Origin: Chryseobacterium sp. ZHDP1
GTDB taxonomy: Bacteria; Bacteroidota; Bacteroidia; Flavobacteriales; Weeksellaceae
NCBI RefSeq assembly: GCF_018603435.1
Contig: NZ_CP075682.1
Coordinates: 62,001 to 126,000 of the forward strand
DNA: 64,000 nt
Direction: 5' to 3'
The notes under the pieces were generated by a model. That model did not search any database and was not told where the DNA came from. It saw nothing but the letters and a program-made list of their open reading frames with translations. Each line of letters starts with the position of its first letter. Position 1 is the first letter of the stretch. Positions 54,320 through 62,450 of the stretch are shown piece after piece. The position numbers and the translations under genes are program-made.

Positions 54320-55376
54320 CAAAGAAGAATTGCGGGATAATGCCATTGAATTTTTAAAAAAGCTGATTGAAATTCCGTCCTTCAGCAAGGATGAATTTAA
54401 CACGTCGGTGGAAATTGAAAATTTTTTCAAAAAACATCAGATTCCGACAAAACGTTTTAAAAATAATATTTGGGCGGTAAATAAAAATTTTGATGTTTTC
54501 AAGCCATCTATTTTGCTGAATACGCATCACGATACCGTAAAACCTAACAAAGCTTATACTTTGGATCCATTTGTTCCGATTGAAAAAGACGGAAAATTAT
54601 TCGGATTGGGAAGTAATGATGCGGGAGCTTCATTGGTTTCGATGGCGCAGGTTTTTTTACATTTTTATGAAAAAGAAAATTTACAATATAACTTAATTAT
54701 AGCCTTAACGGCAGAGGAGGAGATTTCAGGTTTTGATGGTATTGAAGCGCTTTTCCCCCAATTACCGAACATTGAACTCGCCATTGTAGGAGAACCCACG
54801 CAGATGAATCTGGCGATTGCAGAAAAAGGACTTTTGGTAATTGACGGTGAAATGAAAGGCACTCCTTCTCACGCCGCTCATCCGAACAATGATAATTCGA
54901 TTGTAAAATGTATGGAAGATTTGCAGCGTATTTTAAATTTCAAATTTCCAAAAGTTTCGGATTATTTGGGTGAAGTTAAAATTACTTTGTCAGGAATCCA
55001 CGCGGGAGTTCAGCATAATGTTGTTCCGGAATCCTGTACTTTCACTTTAGATGTAAGAGTTACGGATGAATATTCTAATAAAGAAGCATTTGAAATCATA
55101 CAGTCTCAGATGAAATCCACTTTAACCGCAAGATCGTTCAGATTAAATTCTTCTAAAATTGAAATGGATCATCCTTTTGTAAAAGCAGGTTTGGAAATTG
55201 GGAGGACAACGTACGGTTCCCCAACATCATCTGATCAGGCAATCATTCCGTGTACCTCCGTAAAGCTCGGTCCCGGCGACAGTACCCGTTCTCACACCGT
55301 GGATGAATACATTTACATAAAGGAAATAGAAGAAGGGATTGAGATTTATATTCAAATTTTAGAGAAAGTTTTATAG
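54294..55376 (+). CDS. argE: M20-family N-acylornithine/N-acylcitrulline deacylase
   Basis: 360 aa M20 metallopeptidase fold. Zinc ligands in LNTHHDTV, GSNDAGAS and ALTAEEEISG (catalytic Glu pair), VGEPTQM, and a late SHTVDEYI His. Removes the acyl group from the carbamoylated product to yield citrulline. Start inside argB implies translational coupling. Confidence 0.88.
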   Translation: MQELKSVYSKEELRDNAIEFLKKLIEIPSFSKDEFNTSVEIENFFKKHQIPTKRFKNNIWAVNKNFDVFKPSILLNTHHDTVKPNKAYTLDPFVPIEKDGKLFGLGSNDAGASLVSMAQVFLHFYEKENLQYNLIIALTAEEEISGFDGIEALFPQLPNIELAIVGEPTQMNLAIAEKGLLVIDGEMKGTPSHAAHPNNDNSIVKCMEDLQRILNFKFPKVSDYLGEVKITLSGIHAGVQHNVVPESCTFTLDVRVTDEYSNKEAFEIIQSQMKSTLTARSFRLNSSKIEMDHPFVKAGLEIGRTTYGSPTSSDQAIIPCTSVKLGPGDSTRSHTVDEYIYIKEIEEGIEIYIQILEKVL

Positions 55377-55425
55377 GCTGGAAGTAGGAAGAGGGATGAT
55401 GGAAGTTTATGAAGCATAAAAATAT

Positions 55426-55626
55426 CGACCTAGGAAAATGGAGCGTTAAGAAAAATAATTTTATGAACGTTAAGAAAATCCCACTGTTTGAGTGCGACGG
55501 GAATATCAAATCGAAGAACAAATATTCAATTCGCGCAAGTTTTGGGGATTTTAGGGTTCAATTTAAATTTTTAGCCGGAGTTTCCAGTCTTGAATTTTTG
55601 TTTCTTTTGTTTTAAGACAAAAGAAA
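55426..55626 (+). repeat. ~200-bp intergenic repeat, copy 2 (argE-argH gap)
   Basis: Same order of blocks as 50818-51020 (CGACCTAGGAAAATGG, GAGCGTTAAGAAAAATA, ATTCGCGCAAGTTTT, TTTGTTTCTTTTGTTTTAAG and closing hairpin). An apparent 68-aa ORF at 55409-55615 runs through it and is not regarded as a gene. Confidence 0.8.
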
Positions 55627-55651
55627 ATTTTAAAAACAAAAAAGAAATTTT

Positions 55652-56956
55652 ATGAAAAAAATATGGCAGAAAGACAATAACGCCACCAATATATTAGTCA
55701 ATACATTCACAGTCGGGAAAGATCTTGATTTTGATGAACGTTTGGCAAAATACGATGTCAAAGGTTCAATGGCGCACTGCAAAATGTTGGCAGAAGTGGG
55801 AATTATTTCTGTTGAAGAATCAGAGCAAATGTTGATTGTTTTAAAGGAAATCTTAGAAGATATTGAAAACAGTACATTTAAAATTGATAAAAATGCGGAA
55901 GATATTCATTCTCAGATTGAATCGATTTTAATTGAAAAATTAGGCGATACCGGAAAGAAAATTCACACGGCGCGTTCCAGAAACGATCAGGTTTTACTGG
56001 ATATTAAATTGTATTTATTAGACGAAATCCGTGAAATTACCACATTAACAGACGAATTCTTTCAGATATTAATCAAACTGGCGGAACAGCATAAAAATGT
56101 TTTGCTTCCGGGATATACCCATTTGCAGATTGCAATGCCTTCCTCATTCGGATTGTGGTTTGGAGCCTATGCAGAAGCATTGTTGGATGATATTGAAATG
56201 CTGTTTTCAGTTAAAAATATTATCAATAAAAATCCATTGGGTTCTGCGGCAGGTTATGGTTCATCGTTCCCGATTGATCGTGAGAGTACAACATACAATT
56301 TAGGCTTTCAGTCGATGAATTACAATTCCGTGTATGCCCAGATGACGCGTGGGAAGTCTGAAAAAATGCTGTCGATGGCAATGGCGACTTTAGCGGGAAC
56401 ATTAGGAAAATTCTCTTACGATGTTTGTCTGTATTTAAGCCAGAATTTCGATTTCATAAGTTTTCCGAAGGAATTTACCACAGGAAGCAGCATTATGCCA
56501 CACAAGAAAAATCCGGATATTTTTGAGCTGGTTCGGGCGCGCTGCAACAGAATACAGTCATTACCGAATGAATTTATTTTGCTCACGAATAACCTTCCTT
56601 CAGGCTATCACAGAGATATGCAGCTTACAAAAGAAATCCTTTTCCCTGCGATTGATTCCTTAAAAGAATGTCTGGAAATTTTAAATTATACATTACCCAA
56701 TATTCAGGTGAAAGACGGGATTTTGGAGGATGAAAAATACAAATATCTTTTCAGCGTAGAGAAAATCAATGAAGAAGTAAAAAACGGAAGTTCCTTCCGG
56801 GATGCTTACGTAAAAGTAGGGCAGGAGATTGAAAATAATGCATTCGATTTTGAAACTGGAAGTTTAAACCATACGCATCAGGGAAGTATTGGAAATTTGT
56901 GTTTAGATAAGATAGAATATCAGTTTAATAAACTGAAAAATAAATTATTGGGTTGA
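55652..56956 (+). CDS. argH: argininosuccinate lyase
   Basis: 434 aa. Splits argininosuccinate to arginine and fumarate. Seen: HTARSRNDQVLLDIKLYL, PGYTHLQIAMPSSFG, and the fumarase-superfamily signature with the catalytic Ser loop TGSSIMPHKKNPD. Slightly shorter than the usual 455-460 aa at the C-terminus, as in other Bacteroidota. Last gene of the arginine operon. Confidence 0.94.
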   Translation: MKKIWQKDNNATNILVNTFTVGKDLDFDERLAKYDVKGSMAHCKMLAEVGIISVEESEQMLIVLKEILEDIENSTFKIDKNAEDIHSQIESILIEKLGDTGKKIHTARSRNDQVLLDIKLYLLDEIREITTLTDEFFQILIKLAEQHKNVLLPGYTHLQIAMPSSFGLWFGAYAEALLDDIEMLFSVKNIINKNPLGSAAGYGSSFPIDRESTTYNLGFQSMNYNSVYAQMTRGKSEKMLSMAMATLAGTLGKFSYDVCLYLSQNFDFISFPKEFTTGSSIMPHKKNPDIFELVRARCNRIQSLPNEFILLTNNLPSGYHRDMQLTKEILFPAIDSLKECLEILNYTLPNIQVKDGILEDEKYKYLFSVEKINEEVKNGSSFRDAYVKVGQEIENNAFDFETGSLNHTHQGSIGNLCLDKIEYQFNKLKNKLLG

Positions 56957-57082
56957 ATTATTTTAAACCATTAAGATTCATTTAAGGAGTTAAAAAAATT
57001 AAGAGATATAGGATTTTTGATATAATTCGCTTCAAAATCTTAAATTAGCTTAATTTCTTAATTAAAATCTTAATGGTTCAAT

Positions 57083-57544
57083 TTAACCCAGATCAATCTT
57101 AAACTTCGTAGACTTTTTCACCTCGTGCAATACAATAGAACTGTGATATTGACCGATATTCGGGATGTTTGAGATCACATTCACCGTAAAATCATTATAA
57201 GAATTAATGTCTTTTGCGATAATCTTCAGCATATAGTCGTATTCACCGGAAAGACTGATGATTTCCTGAACTTCATCATGTTGCATGATATTTTTTTCAA
57301 AAGTTTCCAGAACTTTTTTAGACTGTTCTTTTAAACGGACATTGCAGTAAACGACAATATTCAAGCCTAGTTTTTCACGGTTTAAAAGACCTACGTATTT
57401 CTCAATAATTCCGTTTTTCTCCAGTTGCTTAATGCGTTCATACGTTGGAGTAAAGGTAAGACCAATTTTTTCTGAAATTTCTTTCACAGAAAGCGTAGAA
57501 TCTTCCTGAATAATACTGAGAATCATCCTGTCTTTTAAATCCAT
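57083..57544 (-). CDS. Lrp/AsnC-family regulator
   Basis: 153 aa. N-terminal helix-turn-helix (SVKEISEKIGLTFTPTYERIKQLEKNGII) and C-terminal RAM ligand domain (residues 65-145) with QEIISLSGEYDYMLKI. Convergent with argH and divergent from egtD. Amino-acid-responsive control of either neighbour is possible but not shown. Confidence 0.88.
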   Translation of the reverse strand: MDLKDRMILSIIQEDSTLSVKEISEKIGLTFTPTYERIKQLEKNGIIEKYVGLLNREKLGLNIVVYCNVRLKEQSKKVLETFEKNIMQHDEVQEIISLSGEYDYMLKIIAKDINSYNDFTVNVISNIPNIGQYHSSIVLHEVKKSTKFKIDLG

Positions 57545-57704
57545 ATAGTCGATTTTGAATCGTAAATATACAATTTTATAAAAATTAAAACTAAAATTTT
57601 GTTTTATAAACCCAAAACCTTTTGATATACAGCCGGAATATTAACATCTGTTTTGTTCAATGGCAGACTAATTGCTGTAATCTGCATACGAAATCCAGAT
57701 TAAT

Positions 57705-58691
57705 ATGAACCGAAATACGACTACGGCAACATCTTCATTGGCTGATTACGATACCCATCACAAATTTAAAAATGAAATTTTAAACGGACTGAGTGAGGAG
57801 CCCAAACATTTATTATCCAAATATTTCTACGATAAAAAAGGAGATGAGCTTTTTCAACAGATCATGAATATGCCGGAATATTATCTCACTGATTGCGAAC
57901 TCGAAATTTTTACAAGAAAAAAGAATGAAATTGCAAAAGCAATCCGAGCATTCGATGAGCCTTTTGATCTGGTTGAACTCGGAGCCGGAGATGCTACAAA
58001 ATCCTTGTATCTGCTTGAATATCTTGTAGCGCAAAACGCTGATTTTACCTACATGCCGATTGATATTTCCGCAAATATTATTTCAATTTTGGAGGAAAAT
58101 CTTACTTCAAAAGTTCCGGAGCTTCAAATGACAGGTCTTAATGGAGAATACTTTGAAATGCTCGATAAGGCCAACGAAATTTCTTCTCGCAGAAAAGTCA
58201 TTCTTTTCTTAGGTGGAAATATTGGAAATATGGAAATTGAAGAAGCCTATGAATTCTGTAATGCATTAAAATCGAAACTCAATCCAAATGATATTCTTCT
58301 TATTGGTTTTGATCTGAAGAAAAATCCCCACACCATTCTTGCTGCCTATAACGATAAAGAAGGAATTACTTCATCTTTTAATCTCAATCTTTTAACCAGA
58401 ATTAATGAAGAATTGGAAGCAGACTTTAATATAGATCATTTTAGTCATTATCAGACCTATGATCCGCTTTCGGGAGCATGCAGAAGTTATCTGATTAGTC
58501 TTGAAGATCAGAAGGTACATATTGATGATCAGGAAATCAGTTTTAAAGCAAATGAAGCGGTGTATATGGAAATTTCCCAAAAATACTCAGAAAAGGAAAT
58601 AGATATAATGGCAAGAAAGACCGGATTTAAGCCGTTGAAACAGATTTCTGATAACAAAGGCTGGTTTGTGGATGCGATCTGGAAAATCTAA
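57705..58691 (+). CDS. egtD: EgtD-like L-histidine N(alpha)-methyltransferase
   Basis: 328 aa. YDKKGDELFQQIMNMPEYYLTDCE and the SAM-binding DLVELGAGDATKSLYLLEYL are characteristic of EgtD, which trimethylates histidine to hercynine; FLGGNIGNMEIEEA and LIGFDLKKNP also fit. Lies 21 nt upstream of egtB in an apparent two-gene operon. Histidine specificity assumed from the family and partner. Confidence 0.88.
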   Translation: MNRNTTTATSSLADYDTHHKFKNEILNGLSEEPKHLLSKYFYDKKGDELFQQIMNMPEYYLTDCELEIFTRKKNEIAKAIRAFDEPFDLVELGAGDATKSLYLLEYLVAQNADFTYMPIDISANIISILEENLTSKVPELQMTGLNGEYFEMLDKANEISSRRKVILFLGGNIGNMEIEEAYEFCNALKSKLNPNDILLIGFDLKKNPHTILAAYNDKEGITSSFNLNLLTRINEELEADFNIDHFSHYQTYDPLSGACRSYLISLEDQKVHIDDQEISFKANEAVYMEISQKYSEKEIDIMARKTGFKPLKQISDNKGWFVDAIWKI

Positions 58692-58712
58692 TTTAAATTA
58701 AAACCTAAAACG

Positions 58713-59894
58713 ATGATCGAACAGAATACACTAGTCAAAGAAAAACAGTTGTTTGAGAATTACTGTAGAATCAGAGCGCGATCCGTTGAAATATGCGAAC
58801 CGCTTGAAACGGAAGATTTTGTAGTTCAGCCTGTTGTAGATGTAAGTCCTCCGAAATGGCATTTAGGACATACAACATGGTTTTTCGAAACTTTTATTTT
58901 GATCCCGAATCTTGATGGTTATCAGGTTTTTAATGCACAATACAATTTCGTTTTCAACAGTTATTACGAAACCATTGGTGCGAGAGTTATTAGGACTGAC
59001 AGAGGAAATTTGAGCCGGCCTTCTGTTGCCGATATTTTTCAGTATCGGAAATATGTCGATGAACAAATGGAAACTTTTCTTTTAAACAACGGCTTATCCG
59101 ATGATCTTCAAAAACTCTTTGAATTAGGTCTAAACCACGAACAGCAGCATCAGGAATTGTTATTAACTGATATCAAATATATTCTGGGTCACAATCCGTT
59201 ATTTCCCGCTTACAACGAAAATTTTCCGTTAGAAAAATCAGAACCGGAAAATTCTGAAATGCTTTCTTTCGGTGAAGGTATTTATGAAATAGGTTTTGAA
59301 GGAGAAGGATTCTGTTTTGATAATGAACTTAACAGACATAAAGTATACCTCAATGATTTCCAGATCTCAAACCGCTTAGTAACCAACTCAGAATATATTG
59401 AATTTATGAATGACGGAGGATATGAAGATTTCAGGCACTGGCATGCGGAAGGCTGGGACTGGGTAAAACAAAATAATGCTAAATCTCCTTTATACTGGCA
59501 TTTCATAGAAGGTCAATGGATGCATTATACTTTAAACGGTTTAAAAGAAACAAATCCGGATGTGGCCGTTTGTCACATCAACTTTTTTGAAGCTTCTGCT
59601 TTTGCCTCATGGAAAGGAATGCGCTTGCCTACCGAAGCAGAATGGGAAATCGCTTCCGATTTTTTAAGATGGGGAAAACGATGGGAATGGACAGGAAGTG
59701 CTTATCTTCCGTATCCCGGCTTTGCAAAAGAAGAAGGAGCAGTGGGAGAGTATAACGGAAAATTTATGGTCAATCAGATGGTTTTGCGAGGTGCTTCATT
59801 GGCAACACCAAAAGGACACAGCCGGAAAACATACAGAAATTTCTTTCCCACATCACTGCAGTGGCAGTTTACAGGCATAAGGCTGGCTAAATAA
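58713..59894 (+). CDS. egtB: EgtB-like sulfoxide synthase
   Basis: 393 aa. N-terminal DinB-like domain with HLGHTTWFFETF and the iron-binding HxxxHxE motif in NHEQQHQELL; C-terminal FGE-sulfatase domain with MRLPTEAEWEIAS, WEWTGSAYLPYPGF and RKTYRNFFPTSLQWQFTGIRLA. EgtB joins hercynine to cysteine or gamma-glutamylcysteine with oxygen. No egtA, egtC or egtE nearby, so cysteine may be the donor or other genes act elsewhere. An ovothiol-type product is less likely because EgtD is present. Confidence 0.88.
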   Translation: MIEQNTLVKEKQLFENYCRIRARSVEICEPLETEDFVVQPVVDVSPPKWHLGHTTWFFETFILIPNLDGYQVFNAQYNFVFNSYYETIGARVIRTDRGNLSRPSVADIFQYRKYVDEQMETFLLNNGLSDDLQKLFELGLNHEQQHQELLLTDIKYILGHNPLFPAYNENFPLEKSEPENSEMLSFGEGIYEIGFEGEGFCFDNELNRHKVYLNDFQISNRLVTNSEYIEFMNDGGYEDFRHWHAEGWDWVKQNNAKSPLYWHFIEGQWMHYTLNGLKETNPDVAVCHINFFEASAFASWKGMRLPTEAEWEIASDFLRWGKRWEWTGSAYLPYPGFAKEEGAVGEYNGKFMVNQMVLRGASLATPKGHSRKTYRNFFPTSLQWQFTGIRLAK

Positions 59895-60082
59895 TTTCTT
59901 CGGATGATTACAGTATATCGAAAATCAACCCAAAAAAAATAAACAATTGCTTCCGAAAATAAATGCTTGACATTGAACGGTGGAAACCATGCCAATCCGC
60001 TTTGTAAAGGTATTTTAACATTACTATTTATTGTATTTAGATGCTAACAAGTAACGGATTTCTCTACAAATTTAATTTTCAT

Positions 60083-60113
60083 TTTGTCAGTTTACAGAAT
60101 TGTTATATCTTTG
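60083..60113 (+). promoter_or_regulatory. promoter of the pyrB leader
   Basis: TTTG at 60083-60086 and TATCTTTG at 60106-60113, 19 nt apart. Predicted start of transcription is about 60118-60121, at the ATG of the leader ORF (60120). Confidence 0.6.
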
Positions 60114-60119
60114 CACCTA

Positions 60120-60191
60120 ATGAATAACACAGTATTTATATCATTAGAATTACCGGGCGTAGACGCCCTTTACGATATTTATTTATTTTAA
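60120..60191 (+). CDS. putative 23-aa leader peptide upstream of pyrB
   Basis: ATG at 60120, stop TAA at 60189-60191. Codes for [20 protein letters not shown] then YLF. No ribosome-binding site is possible if transcription starts next to the ATG, so it would be leaderless. Its stop abuts the terminator hairpin. Positions 60155-60168 fold as GGGCG / CGCCC and a U-rich run follows (60169-60189). Too short for ordinary gene finding; supported only by layout. Confidence 0.5.
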   Translation: MNNTVFISLELPGVDALYDIYLF

Positions 60192-60218
60192 GCGAAGATA
60201 TTTTCTTCGCTTTTTTTT
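60190..60218 (+). terminator. attenuator-type terminator before pyrB
   Basis: AAGCGAAGA / TCTTCGCTT stem with a TATTT-type loop and eight T at 60211-60218, only 21 nt before the pyrB ATG. A full terminator inside a 5' leader points to attenuation. The leader ORF stop overlaps its first bases. Confidence 0.7.
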
Positions 60219-60238
60219 GTAAAAAATTTAAAGACAAT

Positions 60239-61129
60239 ATGTTTACGATCACAGAACTAAGCAACGAAAGAATTAACAGTATAGTAACAGAAGCTCTGGC
60301 TTTTGCGAACGGAAAAACTGCCAAAATTGATGGAGAAGTTTTTTGTTCCAATCTTTTCTTCGAAGACAGTACAAGAACAAAAACAAGTTTTGATATTGCT
60401 GAAAGAAAACTTGGACTACAGGTTATTCCTTTCGATGCTTCCCACAGTTCCGTAAACAAAGGAGAAAGTCTTTACGATACAATAAAAACGATCGAAAGTC
60501 TGGGGGTAAACCTTGTTGTAATAAGAGATAAGAAAGACAGATATTTCGAAGAACTGAAAAACATAAAAATCCCTGTAATTAACGGAGGTGACGGAACCGG
60601 AAATCATCCTTCACAATGTATGCTTGATTTAATGACGATCTATCAGGAGTTTGGAAAATTTGAAGGATTAAAAGTAGGAATCGTTGGAGACGTAAAACAC
60701 AGCAGAGTGGCAAACTCCAACGCTGAAGCTTTAAGAAGACTAGGCGCAAAAGTATATTTCTCAGGACCTGAACAGTGGTTTGATGAAGGAGCCTTAATCA
60801 ACGGAACCTATCTGAATATTGATGAAATGATCCATGACGTAGATGTTCTGATGTTACTAAGAATCCAGCACGAAAGGCACGATGCTAAAATGAGTTTCTC
60901 TGCTTCAGAATACCACAAAAAATATGGCTTAACCAAAGAAAGAGAAAAGGCCATGAAAAAAGAAGCCATCATTATGCATCCTGCACCCATCAACAGAGGA
61001 GTGGAAATTGATGATGATTTGGTAGAATGCGAACGCTCAAGAGTTTTCAAACAAATGCAGAACGGTGTTTTCGCAAGAATGGCAATCTTAAAAGAAGCCT
61101 TGGAAAACCAAGGATATACTTTTAAATAA
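60239..61129 (+). CDS. pyrB: aspartate carbamoyltransferase catalytic chain
   Basis: 296 aa, slightly short for the family. First committed pyrimidine step: carbamoyl phosphate + aspartate. Phosphate-binding [12 protein letters not shown] (Ser44-Thr-Arg-Thr), [21 protein letters not shown] loop, [11 protein letters not shown] and [13 protein letters not shown]. No pyrI regulatory-chain gene follows, and no pyrR precedes it. Followed by tandem REP-like hairpins, then carA. Confidence 0.95.
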   Translation: MFTITELSNERINSIVTEALAFANGKTAKIDGEVFCSNLFFEDSTRTKTSFDIAERKLGLQVIPFDASHSSVNKGESLYDTIKTIESLGVNLVVIRDKKDRYFEELKNIKIPVINGGDGTGNHPSQCMLDLMTIYQEFGKFEGLKVGIVGDVKHSRVANSNAEALRRLGAKVYFSGPEQWFDEGALINGTYLNIDEMIHDVDVLMLLRIQHERHDAKMSFSASEYHKKYGLTKEREKAMKKEAIIMHPAPINRGVEIDDDLVECERSRVFKQMQNGVFARMAILKEALENQGYTFK

Positions 61130-61181
61130 GAACCAAGGTAAAAGAGCCAAAGTAACAGTAAAAAGAATCAAGTAGTAAGCC

Positions 61182-61333
61182 GACCCGAAAGGGTCAAACC
61201 ACAATAGCCGTGGGTCAAACCCATGGAAAAGATAAAAAGATGATAACCAAAGCCCTGAAAGGGCGATCTGTTAATAGCCATGGGTAAAACCTTGGAAACA
61301 AAAAGATAAAGATTATCAAAGCCTCGTAGAGGC
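61182..61333 (+). repeat. tandem REP-like double hairpins between pyrB and carA
   Basis: Three units with about 69-nt period. First hairpins: GACCCGAAAGGGTC (61182-61195), GCCCTGAAAGGGC (61252-61264), GCCTCGTAGAGGC (61321-61333). Second hairpins in units 1 and 2: CCGTGGGTCAAACCCATGG (61208-61226) and CCATGGGTAAAACCTTGG (61278-61295). Same architecture as at 40012 and 49677, but the stem sequences differ with base-pair compensation. Confidence 0.8.
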
Positions 61334-61369
61334 GACCTGTTAATAAAAAAGAAAATCTAAATAAAGAAA

Positions 61370-62443
61370 ATGAAGAAAAAATTAATACTGGAGTCCGGTG
61401 AAGTGTTTCACGGAGAAGGTTTCGGAGCAGAATTGGAAACTGCAGGAGAGGTGGTTTTCAATACCGGAATGACAGGGTATCAGGAATTGATCTCTGATCC
61501 GTCTTACTGCGGTCAGATTGTTTGTATGACCTATCCGCTTATCGGAAACTATGGAATTAATAGAGATGACTATGAGAGTATTGAACCGGCGATTAAAGGA
61601 CTTATCGTAAAAGAGCTTTGTGATCTGCCATCCAATTTCCGTACTCAGATTACTTTAGATGAACTATTTAAAAAGAAAAACCTTTCCGGAATTTCAGGAA
61701 TCGATACCAGAAGGCTGACAAGAATTCTTCGTAACCACGGAGTGGTGAAAGGAAAAATCGTAAACGCTGATGCCGATGAAAGCACAGTGGTTTCAGAATT
61801 AAAATCAACCAACTTCCCAACCAATCAGGTTGAGCAGGTTTCCACAAAAACACCTTATGCAAATCCGGGAAGAGGACTTAAAGTGGTGCTTGTAGATTTT
61901 GGTTCCAAATTAGGAATTATCAGAGAATTATCTCAAAGAAACTGCGATATCACAGTCGTTTCTCAGGATGTAACCGCAGAAGAAATCTTACTGATGAATC
62001 CTGACGGAGTAATGTTATCCAACGGTCCCGGTGATCCTGAAGATAACCAACAGGCTTTAGAAATGATCAGAGGAATTTTAGGAAAAGTTCCGATCTTCGG
62101 AATCTGTTTAGGACACCAGTTAATTGGTTTGGCTTGTGGCGCAAAAACGTTCAAGTTGAAATTCGGACACAGAGGTGGAAACCATCCGGTTTTAGATGTA
62201 GAGAAAAACAAAGTGGCGATCACTTCCCAAAACCACGGTTACGCCGTAGATCAGGAAAGTTTGAAAGATACCGACTTAATAGAAACACACATCGCCCTGA
62301 ACGACAGAACAAACGAAGGTCTGAAACACAAAATTCACCCTTGTTTCTCCGTTCAGTATCATCCTGAAGCAAGCCCGGGTCCGGAAGATGCAAACTACTT
62401 ATTTGATGAGTTTATTGAATTAATGGAAAACTTTAAAAAGTAA
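61370..62443 (+). CDS. carA: carbamoyl-phosphate synthase small (glutaminase) subunit
   Basis: 357 aa. N-terminal CPSase_sm domain (residues 1-130) and class I glutamine amidotransferase domain with nucleophile Cys246 in GICLGHQLIG, and His331-Pro-Glu333 in VQYHPEASPGP. Releases ammonia from glutamine for CarB. Feeds both the pyrB and arginine pathways in this window. Separated from carB by a lipoprotein gene. Confidence 0.95.
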   Translation: MKKKLILESGEVFHGEGFGAELETAGEVVFNTGMTGYQELISDPSYCGQIVCMTYPLIGNYGINRDDYESIEPAIKGLIVKELCDLPSNFRTQITLDELFKKKNLSGISGIDTRRLTRILRNHGVVKGKIVNADADESTVVSELKSTNFPTNQVEQVSTKTPYANPGRGLKVVLVDFGSKLGIIRELSQRNCDITVVSQDVTAEEILLMNPDGVMLSNGPGDPEDNQQALEMIRGILGKVPIFGICLGHQLIGLACGAKTFKLKFGHRGGNHPVLDVEKNKVAITSQNHGYAVDQESLKDTDLIETHIALNDRTNEGLKHKIHPCFSVQYHPEASPGPEDANYLFDEFIELMENFKK

Positions 62444-62450
62444 AATTATT

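Noticed and set aside
55409..55615. 68-codon frame between argE and argH
   Set aside because: It runs through the ~200-bp repeat, and the other copy at 50818-51020 does not keep the frame open.
61182..61333. Possible CRISPR array (regularly spaced repeats)
   Set aside because: Three units with ~69-nt period, degenerate hairpins and non-unique spacers; no cas genes. Fits REP-like tandem units.
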